This document shows positions 36,982 through 45,912 of a DNA stretch of 64,000 nt, in pieces. A model generated the notes under the pieces. That model had not been told where the DNA came from, ran no database searches, and saw only the letters and a program-made list of their open reading frames with translations. The position numbers and the translations under genes were made by a program. The stretch spans positions 2,402,501 through 2,466,500 of the forward strand of contig NZ_JAUSZF010000001.1 of NCBI RefSeq assembly GCF_030817315.1, given 5' to 3'. The DNA comes from Sphingomonas faeni (GTDB lineage: Bacteria; Pseudomonadota; Alphaproteobacteria; Sphingomonadales; Sphingomonadaceae). How positions within the stretch are numbered: the first letter of the stretch is position 1; every line of letters begins with the position of its first letter.

Positions 36982-37545
36982 ATGAGCAAGCCGCCCGTTT
37001 CCCTGCCCAAAGCTGCGACGCCCAAGCCGGCGACGAAGCGCATAAAAGGCAAGACCGATCCCGACGCCCCGCGCGAGAATCGCTCGCGCGCGGTCGCCGA
37101 GCTGTTGCCCGCGATCGGCGGCGCGGCGTTCCGGCGATTCGGCTTCGTCCAGTCGTCGATCGTCAGCCGCTGGCCGGAGATCGTCGGCGCGAAACTGGCG
37201 GGCGCGAGCATCCCCGAATCGATCCGCTTCCCGCTCGGCAAGAAGCAGGACGGCGTCCTCACCCTCACCGTCCGCGGCGCGCACGCCCCGATGATGCAGC
37301 ACATTGCCCCCGAGATCATCGAGCGCGTAAACCGCTTCTTCGGCTACGCCGCCATCGTGAAAGTCGCGATCCGCCAGGGCGAAGTCGCCGCCCCCGTGCC
37401 GCGCAAAGCCCCACCGTCGATCCGCCCGGTCCCCGTCGATCTCGGTGCGAGCCTGAAGGGCATCGCCGATCCGGAACTGCGCGCCGTCCTCGAATCCCTC
37501 GCCGCCGGCGTCGCCTCGACGCACGGCCTTCCCAGGATCAACTGA
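36982..37545 (+). CDS. DciA-like DUF721 protein
   Basis: 187 residues from ATG 36982 (ATG 36970 is an alternative). The central part matches DUF721/DciA: IVSRWPEIVGAKLAGASIPE and VRGAHAPMMQHIAPEIIERV, the KH-like fold of the DciA replicative-helicase operator found in bacteria that lack DnaC. Helicase loading at replication initiation is therefore likely. The basic N-terminal tail is disordered. The stop overlaps the ATG of the next gene by one base (TGATG), so the two are coupled. Confidence 0.83.
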   Translation: MSKPPVSLPKAATPKPATKRIKGKTDPDAPRENRSRAVAELLPAIGGAAFRRFGFVQSSIVSRWPEIVGAKLAGASIPESIRFPLGKKQDGVLTLTVRGAHAPMMQHIAPEIIERVNRFFGYAAIVKVAIRQGEVAAPVPRKAPPSIRPVPVDLGASLKGIADPELRAVLESLAAGVASTHGLPRIN

Positions 37546-38210
37546 TGCGCGTCCTCCTAGCCGTCTTCGCCCTCTTCCTGCTCACCGGCGCGACCCCTGC
37601 GCGCGACTGGTCGCAGACCGCGCGGCAACTCCCCTCGGGCGCGTACCTGATCGGCAACCCCGCGGCCCGCGTAAAGCTGGTCGAATATGCCAGCTACACC
37701 TGCTCGCACTGCGCCGACTTCTCGGTGAAGTCCGAACCTGTGCTGAAGCGCCAGATGATCGCATCCGGCTCCACCAGCCTCGAATTCCGCCACTTCATCC
37801 GCGACCGCCTCGACCTGTCGGCAGCGATCCTCGCACGCTGCACCGGCCCGAAAGGCTTCTCCGCGACATCGTCCGCGATCTTCGCCGCACAACCGCAATG
37901 GCTACAGCGCGGAATCGAGTATCAGCAGGGCAACGCCGCGCGCCTCGCGATGTATTCAACCGCCGCGCAGATCCGCGCCAACGCCGACGGCTCCGGCCTG
38001 ACCGCGATGGTCAAGGCTCGCGGGTTGTCGGATGCGGCGATCAACGCCTGCTTCGCCAACCAGCCCGAGATCGACCGCATCGTCAAGCTGACCGCCGACG
38101 CGCCCAAGGAAATCGATTCCACCCCGACCTTCTACCTCAACGGCAAGATCGTGCCCCATGTCGGCTGGGAACAGCTCGAACCCGCGCTCCGCAAGGCCGG
38201 CGCCCGGTAA
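37545..38210 (+). CDS. DsbA-family thiol protein with CSHC centre
   Basis: 221 residues with signal peptide (MRVLLAVFALFLLTGATPA). Thioredoxin-fold DsbA domain: YASYTCSHCADF holds the redox CxxC (CSHC), and the cis-Pro loop is STPTFYLNG. Periplasmic oxidoreductase or isomerase in the DsbA/BdbD-like group. Translationally coupled to the dciA-like gene and followed after 30 bases by a paralogue. Confidence 0.9.
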   Translation: MRVLLAVFALFLLTGATPARDWSQTARQLPSGAYLIGNPAARVKLVEYASYTCSHCADFSVKSEPVLKRQMIASGSTSLEFRHFIRDRLDLSAAILARCTGPKGFSATSSAIFAAQPQWLQRGIEYQQGNAARLAMYSTAAQIRANADGSGLTAMVKARGLSDAAINACFANQPEIDRIVKLTADAPKEIDSTPTFYLNGKIVPHVGWEQLEPALRKAGAR

Positions 38211-38240
38211 CGTTTGCAAATGATCCACTGGAGTAACAGC

Positions 38241-38981
38241 ATGAAGTTCGTAATCGCCCTCGCCGCCCTGCCGCTCGCGCTCGCCGCCTGCTCGAAGAAC
38301 GATTCGACCGGCAACGTCGACGCGCCTGCCGCGGCCCCCGTCGCCGCCGCCGCCGCGCCTGCCGGCCAGAGCTGGACCGAGACGGTCGTGAAGACCCCCG
38401 AGGGCTATCTGATGGGCAACCCCAACGCCGCCATCAAGCTCGTCGAATACGGCGCGCGCTCGTGCCCGACCTGTGGCTCATTCGCCCGCGAGGCGTACAA
38501 GCCGCTGACCGAGAAGTACGTCTCGACCGGGAAAGTCAGCTTCGAATTCCGCGACTTCCTCGTCCACGGCGCCCCCGACGTGGCGCTGACGCTGCTCGGC
38601 CAGTGCGGTGGCGTCGCGCCGTTCTTCCCGCTCCTCGAGCAGATGTACGGCAACCAGATCGCCTTCCTCGACAAGCTCCAGACGATGACCCCCGACCAGC
38701 AAAAGGCGCTCGCCAACCAGCCCCCGACGGTCGTCGCGACCAAGCTCGCCGAACAGATGGGCGCGATCGATTTCGTCAAGCAGCGCGGGATCCCGGAAGC
38801 CAAGGCGCGCGCCTGCCTCGCGGATCAGAAGCAGCTTGAGGTGATGGCCAAGCCTACCGAGAATGCGATGCAGGCGGGGACGGTGACGGGCACGCCGACG
38901 TTCCTGATCAACGACAAGAAGCTCGACCAGGTCGTGAGCTGGGATCAGATGGAGAAGGCGCTGAAGGCGGCTGGCGCGTAA
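38241..38981 (+). CDS. DsbA-family thiol lipoprotein with CPTC centre
   Basis: 246 residues. Lipobox LALAAC near residue 17 predicts lipid anchoring; an Ala/Pro linker (~25-45) precedes a DsbA-like thioredoxin domain with ARSCPTCGSF (redox CPTC) and cis-Pro loop TGTPTFLIND. Paralogue of the gene just upstream and likely cotranscribed. ATG 38241 has GGAG at 38230-38233. Confidence 0.9.
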   Translation: MKFVIALAALPLALAACSKNDSTGNVDAPAAAPVAAAAAPAGQSWTETVVKTPEGYLMGNPNAAIKLVEYGARSCPTCGSFAREAYKPLTEKYVSTGKVSFEFRDFLVHGAPDVALTLLGQCGGVAPFFPLLEQMYGNQIAFLDKLQTMTPDQQKALANQPPTVVATKLAEQMGAIDFVKQRGIPEAKARACLADQKQLEVMAKPTENAMQAGTVTGTPTFLINDKKLDQVVSWDQMEKALKAAGA

Positions 38982-39029
38982 GCTAGCCCCGCTTCCGGAG
39001 AGTATAGACGGCAACCTAACCCACGGCGC

Positions 39030-39130
39030 CACCCCGGCGGAGGCCGGGGCCCAGTTGGGGGACGTCGCTGATCAGCGCTGCGTTCCGTTAATGCCACCTC
39101 TCCAGCTGGGCCCCGGCCTCCGCCGGGGAG
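39030..39130. repeat. Family 6 inverted repeat pair
   Basis: ACCCCGGCGGAGGCCGGGGC then CCAGTTGGGG, facing CCAGCTGGGCCCC and GGCCTCCGCCGGGG around a ~50-base spacer. Another copy is at 61301-61407. A nonpaired TATAGACGG near 39003 precedes it. Confidence 0.9.
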
Positions 39131-39163
39131 GCAAGTGGGTTTGGGCAGCCCACGCCTCCTTGT

Positions 39164-39211
39164 TCTCCCGCGAAGGCGGGAGCCCAGTCTGGGTCCCCGC
39201 CTTCGCGGGGA
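39164..39211. repeat. Family 6 variant hairpin
   Basis: TCTCCCGCGAAGGCGGGAGC with CCAGTCTGG and GTCCCCGCCTTCGCGGGGA: two nested palindromes directly after the 39030-39130 pair, upstream of smc. Likely a related but shorter palindromic unit. Confidence 0.8.
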
Positions 39212-39271
39212 TACAACGGCGCAACGGTTCGGGATAAGATCAACACCGCTTATGGCCGGGGGGCGCAAGAA

Positions 39272-42200
39272 ATGCAGATCAAGCGCCTCCGCATCACCGG
39301 CTTCAAGAGCTTCGTAGACCCCGCCGACCTCCGCATCGAACCCGGCCTCACCGGCGTCGTCGGCCCCAACGGCTGCGGTAAATCCAACCTCCTCGAAGCC
39401 CTCCGCTGGACGATGGGCGAGGCCAGCGCCAAATCCCTGCGCGGCGCCGGCATGGAAGACGTCATCTTCGCCGGCACCGCGACCCGCCCGCCGCGCGACT
39501 TCGCCGAAGTCTCGATCCTCGCCGAAATCGCCGGTGACGAGCGAGAAATCGTCCGCCGGATCGAACGCGGCGCAGGCTCTGCCTACCGGATCGACGGCCG
39601 AGACGTCCGCGCGAAAGACGTCGGCCTCCTCTTCGCCGACGCCGCTACCGGCGCGCACTCGCCCGCGCTCGTCAGCCAAGGCAAGATCGGCGCCGTCATC
39701 GCCGCCAAGCCCGCCGACCGCCGCGCGATGCTGGAGGAAGCCGCCGGGATCGCAGGCCTCCACGTCCGCCGCAAAGACGCCGAGGGCAAACTCCGCGCCA
39801 CCGAAGCCAACCTCGCCAAGCTCGATGAGATCATCTCCGACCAGGACGCACGCGCCGCCACGCTGAAACGCCAGGCCCGCGCCGCCGAACGCTATCGCCT
39901 GATCTCCGCTCAGATCCGCGTCGCCGAAGCGCGCACGCTCTTCGCCCGCTGGCGTGAAGCCGCCGCCGCATCCGACGCCGCCAAGGCCGAAGCCGCCGCC
40001 GCCGAAGCCCGCGTCCGCGCCGGCACCGACGCCGAACGCGCAGCCGCCGCAGACCAGCACCGCGCCGTCGAAGCCGTCGCCGCCGCCCGCACCGCCGCCC
40101 TCGCCGCCCGCGACCACGTCGGCGACCTCGCCCACCGCCTCACCGCGCTGAAAACCGAAAAGGCCGGCGTCGAACGCAGGATCGCCGACCTCGCCGACGC
40201 GCGCACCCGCATCGCCGACGACCGCGCCCGCGAAGGATCGCTCGCCAGCGACGCCGCCGCCGCGCTCGCCCGCCTCGCCGACGAGGCCAAGGCGCTCGAC
40301 ACCGCGATCGCTGACGCCACCGCCGCGATCCCCGATCTCGACGCCGCGCTCGCCAACACCGAACGCAAAGCCCGTGACGCCGAAGTCTCGCTCGCCCAGG
40401 CGCTCGCCACCCAGGCCCGCGATGCCGCAGAAGTCCGCGTCGCCAGCGCAGCCCTCGCCGCCGCCCGCACCCACGCCGACCGCGCCGACCGCGACGCTGC
40501 CCAGATCGCCGCCGCCCTCCGCGCCCTCGGCGACCCCGCCCCGCTGGCCGCAGAGCGCGAAACCGCTGCCGAAGCTCGACGCGCCGCGACCGCCGATGCC
40601 GAGGCCGCCCGCCAGGCCATCGCCCGCGCAGATACCGACGAAGCCGCCGCGACCAACGCGCGCGACGCCGCCGAAACCGCCCGCGCCACCGCCCGCGCAG
40701 ACCTCGCCGCGATCGACAGCGAAGTGGCCGCGCTCACCAAAGCCACGCAAAGTTCAGGCCGCAACCGACTGCTCGACCACGTCTCGGCCAGCACAGGCTA
40801 TGAACGCGCGCTGGCGGCGGCGCTCGGCGACGATCTCGACACCGGCCTCGACGCATGGACCGGTGCCGAGCCCCGCGACGAAGACCCCAAAGCGCCCGCC
40901 GACGCCGAACCGCTGGCGAAGCATGTCGAGGCCCCCCCCGCGCTCGCCCGCAGGCTCGCACAGGTCTTCGTCGTCGACACCGACACCAACCAACACCTCG
41001 CCGTCGGCCAGCGCATCGTCACCCGGGACGGCCGACTCCGCCGCTGGGACGGGTTCACCGCAACCGGCACCGGCGCGGCCGCCGCCGAACGCCTGGTCCG
41101 CCGTAACCGCCTCACCGCGCTTCAAGGCGCACGCCCCACCGCAGCCACGGCGCTCGAACACGCCGAACAAACCCGCGCCGCGATCGACCACCAGATCGCC
41201 GAAGCCCGCCGCCAGTCGCAAACCGCCCGCGCCGCCCTGCAACGCGCGGAAACCACCGCGCGCGACGCCACCCGCAACGAAGACCGCGCCACATCAGCGC
41301 TAGAACGCCTCGCCACCCAACGCGCAGACCTCGACGTCCGCGCGCACCGCATCGCCGACGACGTCGCCGAGGCCCACGCTGAACGCACCCGCGCAGAAGC
41401 CGCGATGGCCACCGTCCCCGACGGCACCGCCAACGCGCGTCAGGTCGCCACGCTCCAATACGACGTCGAACGTGCCTGCGCCGCCGTCGCACAGGCCCGC
41501 GCCGATCGCACCACGCTAGACCGCAGCATCGCCACGCACCGCGAACGCCTCGCCGCCGCCCAAGCCGACACCCGAAGCTGGCGCGCGCGCGCCGGGGAAG
41601 CCGCCAAACGCATCGCCGCTATGGACACGCGGGAAGCGACCCTCGGCGTCGACCTCGCCGCTATCGCCGATCGCCCCGCGACGCTGGCAACCGAAATCGC
41701 CACGCTCGACAGTGAACACCAAGAAGCGCGCACAATCGCCGAAGCGCTACTAAACACCGAACGCGCCACAGAAACCGCCGCCCGTACCGCCGACGACGCC
41801 CACCGCGCCGCCACCGAAGCCCTGTCCCAAGCGCGCGAAGCCCGCGCCGGCGCGATAGCCCGCGTCGAAAACCACGAAGCCCGCCGCCTCGACCTAGGCA
41901 AACTTTCCGGCGAACGCTTCCAATGCCCCGCCCCCGTCCTCCCCGAACGCCTCGGCTTCGCAGTCGCCGAAGTCCGCGACCCAGCCGAGGAGTCCGCCAC
42001 CCACGACCGCCTCACCACCGACCGCGAACGTATCGGCCCGGTCAACCTCGTAGCCGAAACCGAACTCGCCGCCCTAGAAGACGCCGCGCGCGGCAACGCA
42101 GTGGAGCGCGACGAACTCGGCCAGGCGGTCAATCGCCTCCGAGGCTCGATCGGCACGCTCAACCGCGAAGGTCGCCAACGCCTGCTCGCCGCATTCGAGG

Positions 42201-42658
42201 CGGTGAACGGCCACTTTCAACGCCTCTTCACCACCCTCTTCGACGGCGGCGCCGCCCACCTCGAACTGATCGACTCCGACGACCCGCTCGAAGCCGGACT
42301 CGAGATCATGGCGCAACCGCCCGGCAAACGCCTCCAGTCGCTCACACTGCTGTCGGGCGGCGAACAGGCTTTGACCGCGGTCGCGCTGATCTTCGGCCTG
42401 TTCCTCACCAATCCCGCGCCGATCTGCGTGCTCGACGAGGTCGACGCGCCGCTCGACGACGCCAATATCGAGCGTTTCTGCGACCTGCTCGATCGCATGT
42501 CGCGCGATACCGACACGCGCTACCTTGTCGTCACGCACAACGCCGTCACGATGAGCCGCATGCACCGCCTGTTCGGCGTGACGATGATCGAACGCGGCGT
42601 CAGCCGCCTCGTTTCGGTCGACCTGCAAGCCGCCACGGGACTGATCGCCTCCGAGTGA
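39272..42658 (+). CDS. smc: Chromosome segregation protein SMC
   Basis: 1128 residues. Structural maintenance of chromosomes ATPase: N-terminal Walker A GPNGCGKSN (32-40), long Ala/Arg-rich coiled coils (~170-480 and ~640-900), a hinge domain (~490-610, LLDHVSASTGYERALAAALG region), and C-terminal ABC signature LLSGGEQALTAVAL with Walker B PICVLDEVDAPLDD. The very high Ala content of the coiled coil is typical for high-GC alphaproteobacteria. Acts with ScpA/ScpB in condensation and segregation; those partners are not in the window. Confidence 0.97.
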   Translation: MQIKRLRITGFKSFVDPADLRIEPGLTGVVGPNGCGKSNLLEALRWTMGEASAKSLRGAGMEDVIFAGTATRPPRDFAEVSILAEIAGDEREIVRRIERGAGSAYRIDGRDVRAKDVGLLFADAATGAHSPALVSQGKIGAVIAAKPADRRAMLEEAAGIAGLHVRRKDAEGKLRATEANLAKLDEIISDQDARAATLKRQARAAERYRLISAQIRVAEARTLFARWREAAAASDAAKAEAAAAEARVRAGTDAERAAAADQHRAVEAVAAARTAALAARDHVGDLAHRLTALKTEKAGVERRIADLADARTRIADDRAREGSLASDAAAALARLADEAKALDTAIADATAAIPDLDAALANTERKARDAEVSLAQALATQARDAAEVRVASAALAAARTHADRADRDAAQIAAALRALGDPAPLAAERETAAEARRAATADAEAARQAIARADTDEAAATNARDAAETARATARADLAAIDSEVAALTKATQSSGRNRLLDHVSASTGYERALAAALGDDLDTGLDAWTGAEPRDEDPKAPADAEPLAKHVEAPPALARRLAQVFVVDTDTNQHLAVGQRIVTRDGRLRRWDGFTATGTGAAAAERLVRRNRLTALQGARPTAATALEHAEQTRAAIDHQIAEARRQSQTARAALQRAETTARDATRNEDRATSALERLATQRADLDVRAHRIADDVAEAHAERTRAEAAMATVPDGTANARQVATLQYDVERACAAVAQARADRTTLDRSIATHRERLAAAQADTRSWRARAGEAAKRIAAMDTREATLGVDLAAIADRPATLATEIATLDSEHQEARTIAEALLNTERATETAARTADDAHRAATEALSQAREARAGAIARVENHEARRLDLGKLSGERFQCPAPVLPERLGFAVAEVRDPAEESATHDRLTTDRERIGPVNLVAETELAALEDAARGNAVERDELGQAVNRLRGSIGTLNREGRQRLLAAFEAVNGHFQRLFTTLFDGGAAHLELIDSDDPLEAGLEIMAQPPGKRLQSLTLLSGGEQALTAVALIFGLFLTNPAPICVLDEVDAPLDDANIERFCDLLDRMSRDTDTRYLVVTHNAVTMSRMHRLFGVTMIERGVSRLVSVDLQAATGLIASE

Positions 42659-42710
42659 CACAGATCGATTTTTCCGCGCATTTTTTCCGCAACCGTGCGG
42701 CGTATCGCTT

Positions 42711-42723
42711 TATATAAACACGA
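42711..42723 (+). promoter_or_regulatory. Candidate -10 element for a leaderless transcript
   Basis: TATATA at 42711-42716 lies seven bases before the ATG at 42723, so transcription would begin at or next to the start codon. No Shine-Dalgarno precedes that ATG. No convincing -35 was seen. Confidence 0.4.
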
Positions 42724-42899
42724 TGTTCCTGGACGAATCAAGCATCTGGCCGCGCAAGGAGGACCTGCCTCCCCGCAAGCCCGTGTATCGGCATGAGAAG
42801 GCGCTGACCCGCCTGATCTTCGTCTACCTTTTCCTGCTCTTGTTCCTGCCCGTCAGCCTCGGCGGCATGGTCGATCTGATCCGCTACCTGATCGACTGA
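42723..42899 (+). CDS. 58-residue single-pass membrane protein
   Basis: ATG to TGA, 58 codons: MFLDESSIWPRKEDLPPRKP, then VYRHEKALTRL and one hydrophobic helix (about 32-51, IFVYLFLLLFLPVSLGGMVD), ending RYLID. A positively charged N-terminal half suggests the N-terminus is cytoplasmic. No named family is recognised. It follows smc by 64 bases and has a TATATA box at the right distance for a leaderless message. The ordered charge and membrane pattern argue for a real gene. Confidence 0.65.
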   Translation: MFLDESSIWPRKEDLPPRKPVYRHEKALTRLIFVYLFLLLFLPVSLGGMVDLIRYLID

Positions 42900-42995
42900 T
42901 CGATCGCTGTCCTACACGCGCGGATCCTGCCAGCGTCCCGACGCCTCGACCGCTGGAATTCATACCTCCGAAACCGACCCCGACGAAACTCTCCC

Positions 42996-43022
42996 AGCGT
43001 CTATACTTTCTATACTTCACTC
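42996..43022 (+). promoter_or_regulatory. Conserved TATACTT direct-repeat motif (site 1)
   Basis: AGCGTC, TATACTT, two bases, TATACTT, CACTC: 27 bases found again with one mismatch at 48354-48380 on the other strand. Here it ends 96 bases before the ATG of the radical-SAM gene, pointing towards it. Could be an operator or promoter element; no known regulator is assigned. The rest of the 42900-43118 gap shows nothing else recognisable. Confidence 0.5.
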
Positions 43023-43118
43023 TGCCTGCATTACCGAGAACCGGCCCGTATCAGCGACATAGCGACAAGTTGATCTCCATCACTCGACACCTCTTTTCGC
43101 GGAACGTAAGACGAACGA

Positions 43119-44363
43119 ATGGCCCAACTCGACACCCGTGAAAAGCTCGAGATCCTGGCCGATGCCGCCAAATACGATGCGTCCTGCGCCTCGTCGGGCA
43201 CGACCAAGCGCAATTCGAAAGACGGCAAGGGGCTTGGCTCGACCGAAGGCATGGGCATCTGTCACGCCTATGCGCCCGACGGCCGATGCATCTCTCTGCT
43301 GAAGATCCTGCTGACCAACAGCTGCATCTTCGACTGCCATTATTGCATCAACCGCAAGAGCTCGAACGTCCGCCGCGCCCGCTTCACGGCGAAGGAAGTC
43401 GTCGATCTCACCATCGCCTTCTACAAACGCAATTATATCGAGGGCCTGTTCCTCTCGTCGGGCATCATCGCCTCGTCCAACTACACGATGGAGCAGATGG
43501 TCGAGGTCGCGCGAAGCCTGCGCGAGGATCATCATTTCCGCGGCTACATCCACCTAAAGACGATCCCCGACGCCGATCCCGAACTCGTCCACCAGGCCGG
43601 GCTCTATGCGGATCGCGTCTCGATCAACGTCGAGCTCCCGACCGCGAACGGCCTCAAGCGCCTCGCTCCGGAGAAGGACGGCGTCCGCATCGAAACCGCA
43701 ATGGCCGAGGTGAAGGCCTCGATTATCGACGGCAAGGACGCCAAGGCCAAGTACAAGTCCGCGCCCCGCTACGCCCCCGCCGGCCAGTCGACTCAGATGA
43801 TCGTCGGCGCCGATGCCGCGACCGACGGCGACATCGTGCGGAAGGCCTCGACCCTGTACGACCGTTTCGGCCTGCGCCGCGTCTATTATTCCGCGTTCAG
43901 CCCGATCCCCGACGCGAGCGCGGTTCTGCCCCTGCAACGCCCGCCCCTAATGCGCGAGCACCGCCTCTATCAGTCGGATTGGCTGATGCGCTTCTACGAA
44001 TTCCAGCCGCATGAGGTCATGGCCGCCGCCGACGACGCCACCGGCATGCTCCCGCTCGACATCGACCCCAAGCTCGCCTGGGCCCTCAAATTCCGCGGAT
44101 CGTTCCCGGTCGACGTCAATCGCGCCCCCCGCGAAATGCTCCTCCGCGTCCCCGGTCTCGGCGTGAAAGCGGTCAACGGCATTCTCACCAGCCGCCGCTG
44201 GCGCCGCCTCCACTTGGCCGACATTGCCCGCCTGACGGTCTCGGTCGCCAAGCTCCGCCCCTTCATCATTGCCGAAGACTGGCGCCCGGTGGCCTTGGCG
44301 GACCGAGCCGAACTCCGCCCCCTCGTCGCCCCCAAACCCAAACAAATGGAAATGTTCGCGTGA
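43119..44363 (+). CDS. Putative DNA modification/repair radical SAM protein
   Basis: 414 residues matching TIGR03916. Radical SAM cysteines C-x3-C-x2-C in SCIFDCHYCINRKSS (~68-82), preceded by MGICHAYAPDGRCISLLKIL; C-terminal helix-hairpin-helix REMLLRVPGLGVKAVNGIL (~345-363) suggests DNA binding. The family is nearly always next to DUF4130/UdgX genes, as here. The exact reaction is unknown; repair of a damaged base is the usual proposal. Upstream carries the TATACTT motif; no Shine-Dalgarno is evident before ATG 43119. Confidence 0.88.
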   Translation: MAQLDTREKLEILADAAKYDASCASSGTTKRNSKDGKGLGSTEGMGICHAYAPDGRCISLLKILLTNSCIFDCHYCINRKSSNVRRARFTAKEVVDLTIAFYKRNYIEGLFLSSGIIASSNYTMEQMVEVARSLREDHHFRGYIHLKTIPDADPELVHQAGLYADRVSINVELPTANGLKRLAPEKDGVRIETAMAEVKASIIDGKDAKAKYKSAPRYAPAGQSTQMIVGADAATDGDIVRKASTLYDRFGLRRVYYSAFSPIPDASAVLPLQRPPLMREHRLYQSDWLMRFYEFQPHEVMAAADDATGMLPLDIDPKLAWALKFRGSFPVDVNRAPREMLLRVPGLGVKAVNGILTSRRWRRLHLADIARLTVSVAKLRPFIIAEDWRPVALADRAELRPLVAPKPKQMEMFA

Positions 44364-44378
44364 AGACTGCGCGGAACC

Positions 44379-44487
44379 TGCTCCCCTCCCTGAAAGGGAG
44401 GGGTTGGGGGTGGGTTGGCCAGAGGCACGCGCAGCATTCCCTCGAAAACAACCCACCCCCGCCCCTTCCCCTCCCGGGAGGGGAGTA
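44379..44487. repeat. Family 2 inverted repeat pair inside the radical SAM-UdgX unit
   Basis: CTCCCCTCCCTGAAAGGGAG and GGGTTGGGGGTGGGTTGG face AACCCACCCCCGCCCC and CCTCCCGGGAGGGGAG. It separates the radical-SAM stop from the UdgX GTG, and its end GGAGGGGAGTAG is the ribosome binding site of UdgX. Confidence 0.9.
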
Positions 44488-44490
44488 GAA

Positions 44491-45891
44491 GTGCGCGTAG
44501 TAACCCTAACCGAACCCGACGATTTTGACGGCTGGCGCGACGCAGCCCGCGGCCTCGTTGCCGAGAACGTCCCCCCCGATGACGTCGTCTGGCAAGTCGG
44601 CAACGAGCCCACAGACCTGTTCGCTACCGCTGCGGACCCCGCCCCGACCCCAACCCCCGGCGGCATCTCAGTTCCCCGCGCATTTCTAGATCTAGCCCGC
44701 AGCGCCATCCTCGGCACAGACCCCGAGCGTTTCGCCCTGCTCTACACGCTGCTAACCCGCCTTCGCCAAGAACCCAAACTGATCGAAGACCGCGCCGACC
44801 CGCTCGTCCGCCGGCTCGACCGCATCGCCAAGGACGTCCGCCGCGACATCCACAAGATGCGCGCCTTCCTCCGCTTCCGCGAGGTCGAGGATGGCGCCGG
44901 TTCAGACGAGGGGGGCACCCGCTTCGTCGCCTGGTTCGAACCCGACAACCACATCGTCCGCGCCAACGCAGCCTTCTTCGTCAACCGCTTCGCCAGCATG
45001 CGCTGGTCGATCCTCACACCCGAAGTCTCGATACACTGGGACGGCAAGGCGCTCAGCGAAGGCCCAGGCGCGAGCAAGGCCGACGCCCCCGACGGCGATC
45101 CGACCGAAGAGGTCTGGAAGACCTATTACGCCAGCATCTTCAACCCGGCCCGCGTTAAGATCGGCGCGATGCTGAAGGAGATGCCGAAGAAATACTGGAA
45201 GAACATGCCCGAAACCGCGCTGGTGCCGGGTCTGCTCGCGGCAGCGCAGGCGAGGGAGAGCGGGATGATCGCCAAGGCAAGAGACACCATCGGCGGCAAC
45301 AGCCTGATCGCGTGGGAAGCGTTGCGTGACGAGGCCACCGGCTGCACTCGCTGCCCGCTCTACAAGCCCACGACCCAGACCGTGTTCGGCGAAGGCCCGG
45401 TCGACGCGCCGCTGATGTTCGTCGGCGAACAACCCGGCGACCAGGAGGACATCGCCGGGCGACCGTTCGTTGGCCCCGCCGGCCAGATGTTCGACAAGGC
45501 GATGGCGGAGGCAGGCGTCGATCGCTCCCGCGCGTACGTCACCAACGCGGTGAAACACTTCAAGTTCGAACAATGCGGCAAACGCCGCATCCACGCCAAG
45601 CCGGGAGCGGGCGAAATCGACGCCTGCCGCTGGTGGATCGAGCAGGAGCAGATGCTGATCAAGCCGAAGGTGACGGTGGCGCTGGGCGCCACGGCAGCCC
45701 GATCGCTGTTCGGCAAGGTAATGACGATAGGCCGAGAACGAGGCCGTGCGTTGCAGCTACCCGACGGCGGCGAAGCCTGGATCACGGTGCATCCAAGCTA
45801 CCTACTGCGGTTGCCCGATCCGGCGCAAGCAACAGAGGAATATGCGCGTTTCGTAGAGGATCTGCGGACGGTCGGCAGCCGGATTGCTTGA
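44491..45891 (+). CDS. udgX: DUF4130-UdgX family uracil-DNA binding protein
   Basis: 466 residues from GTG 44491. N-terminal DUF4130 domain (~1-235; VTLTEPDDFDGWRDAARGL, ending MPKKYWKNMPE) fused to a UDG superfamily domain (~255-460). The latter has GEQPGDQEDIAGRPFVGPAG (motif A), the UdgX-specific loop KRRIH (~373-377) whose His forms a covalent bond with deoxyribose after uracil excision in characterised UdgX, and HPSYLLR (motif B). Together with the upstream radical SAM gene it forms a known conserved pair. The GTG start is fixed by the GGAGGGGAG repeat end and the first homologous residues. Confidence 0.9.
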   Translation: MRVVTLTEPDDFDGWRDAARGLVAENVPPDDVVWQVGNEPTDLFATAADPAPTPTPGGISVPRAFLDLARSAILGTDPERFALLYTLLTRLRQEPKLIEDRADPLVRRLDRIAKDVRRDIHKMRAFLRFREVEDGAGSDEGGTRFVAWFEPDNHIVRANAAFFVNRFASMRWSILTPEVSIHWDGKALSEGPGASKADAPDGDPTEEVWKTYYASIFNPARVKIGAMLKEMPKKYWKNMPETALVPGLLAAAQARESGMIAKARDTIGGNSLIAWEALRDEATGCTRCPLYKPTTQTVFGEGPVDAPLMFVGEQPGDQEDIAGRPFVGPAGQMFDKAMAEAGVDRSRAYVTNAVKHFKFEQCGKRRIHAKPGAGEIDACRWWIEQEQMLIKPKVTVALGATAARSLFGKVMTIGRERGRALQLPDGGEAWITVHPSYLLRLPDPAQATEEYARFVEDLRTVGSRIA

Positions 45892-45912
45892 TCACCGAAC
45901 GAGCAATCCCCT

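Noticed and set aside
39910..41492. Long Ala/Arg/Ser open frames antisense to smc
   Set aside because: Expected mirror frames of an Ala-rich GC-rich coiled coil; no start signals.
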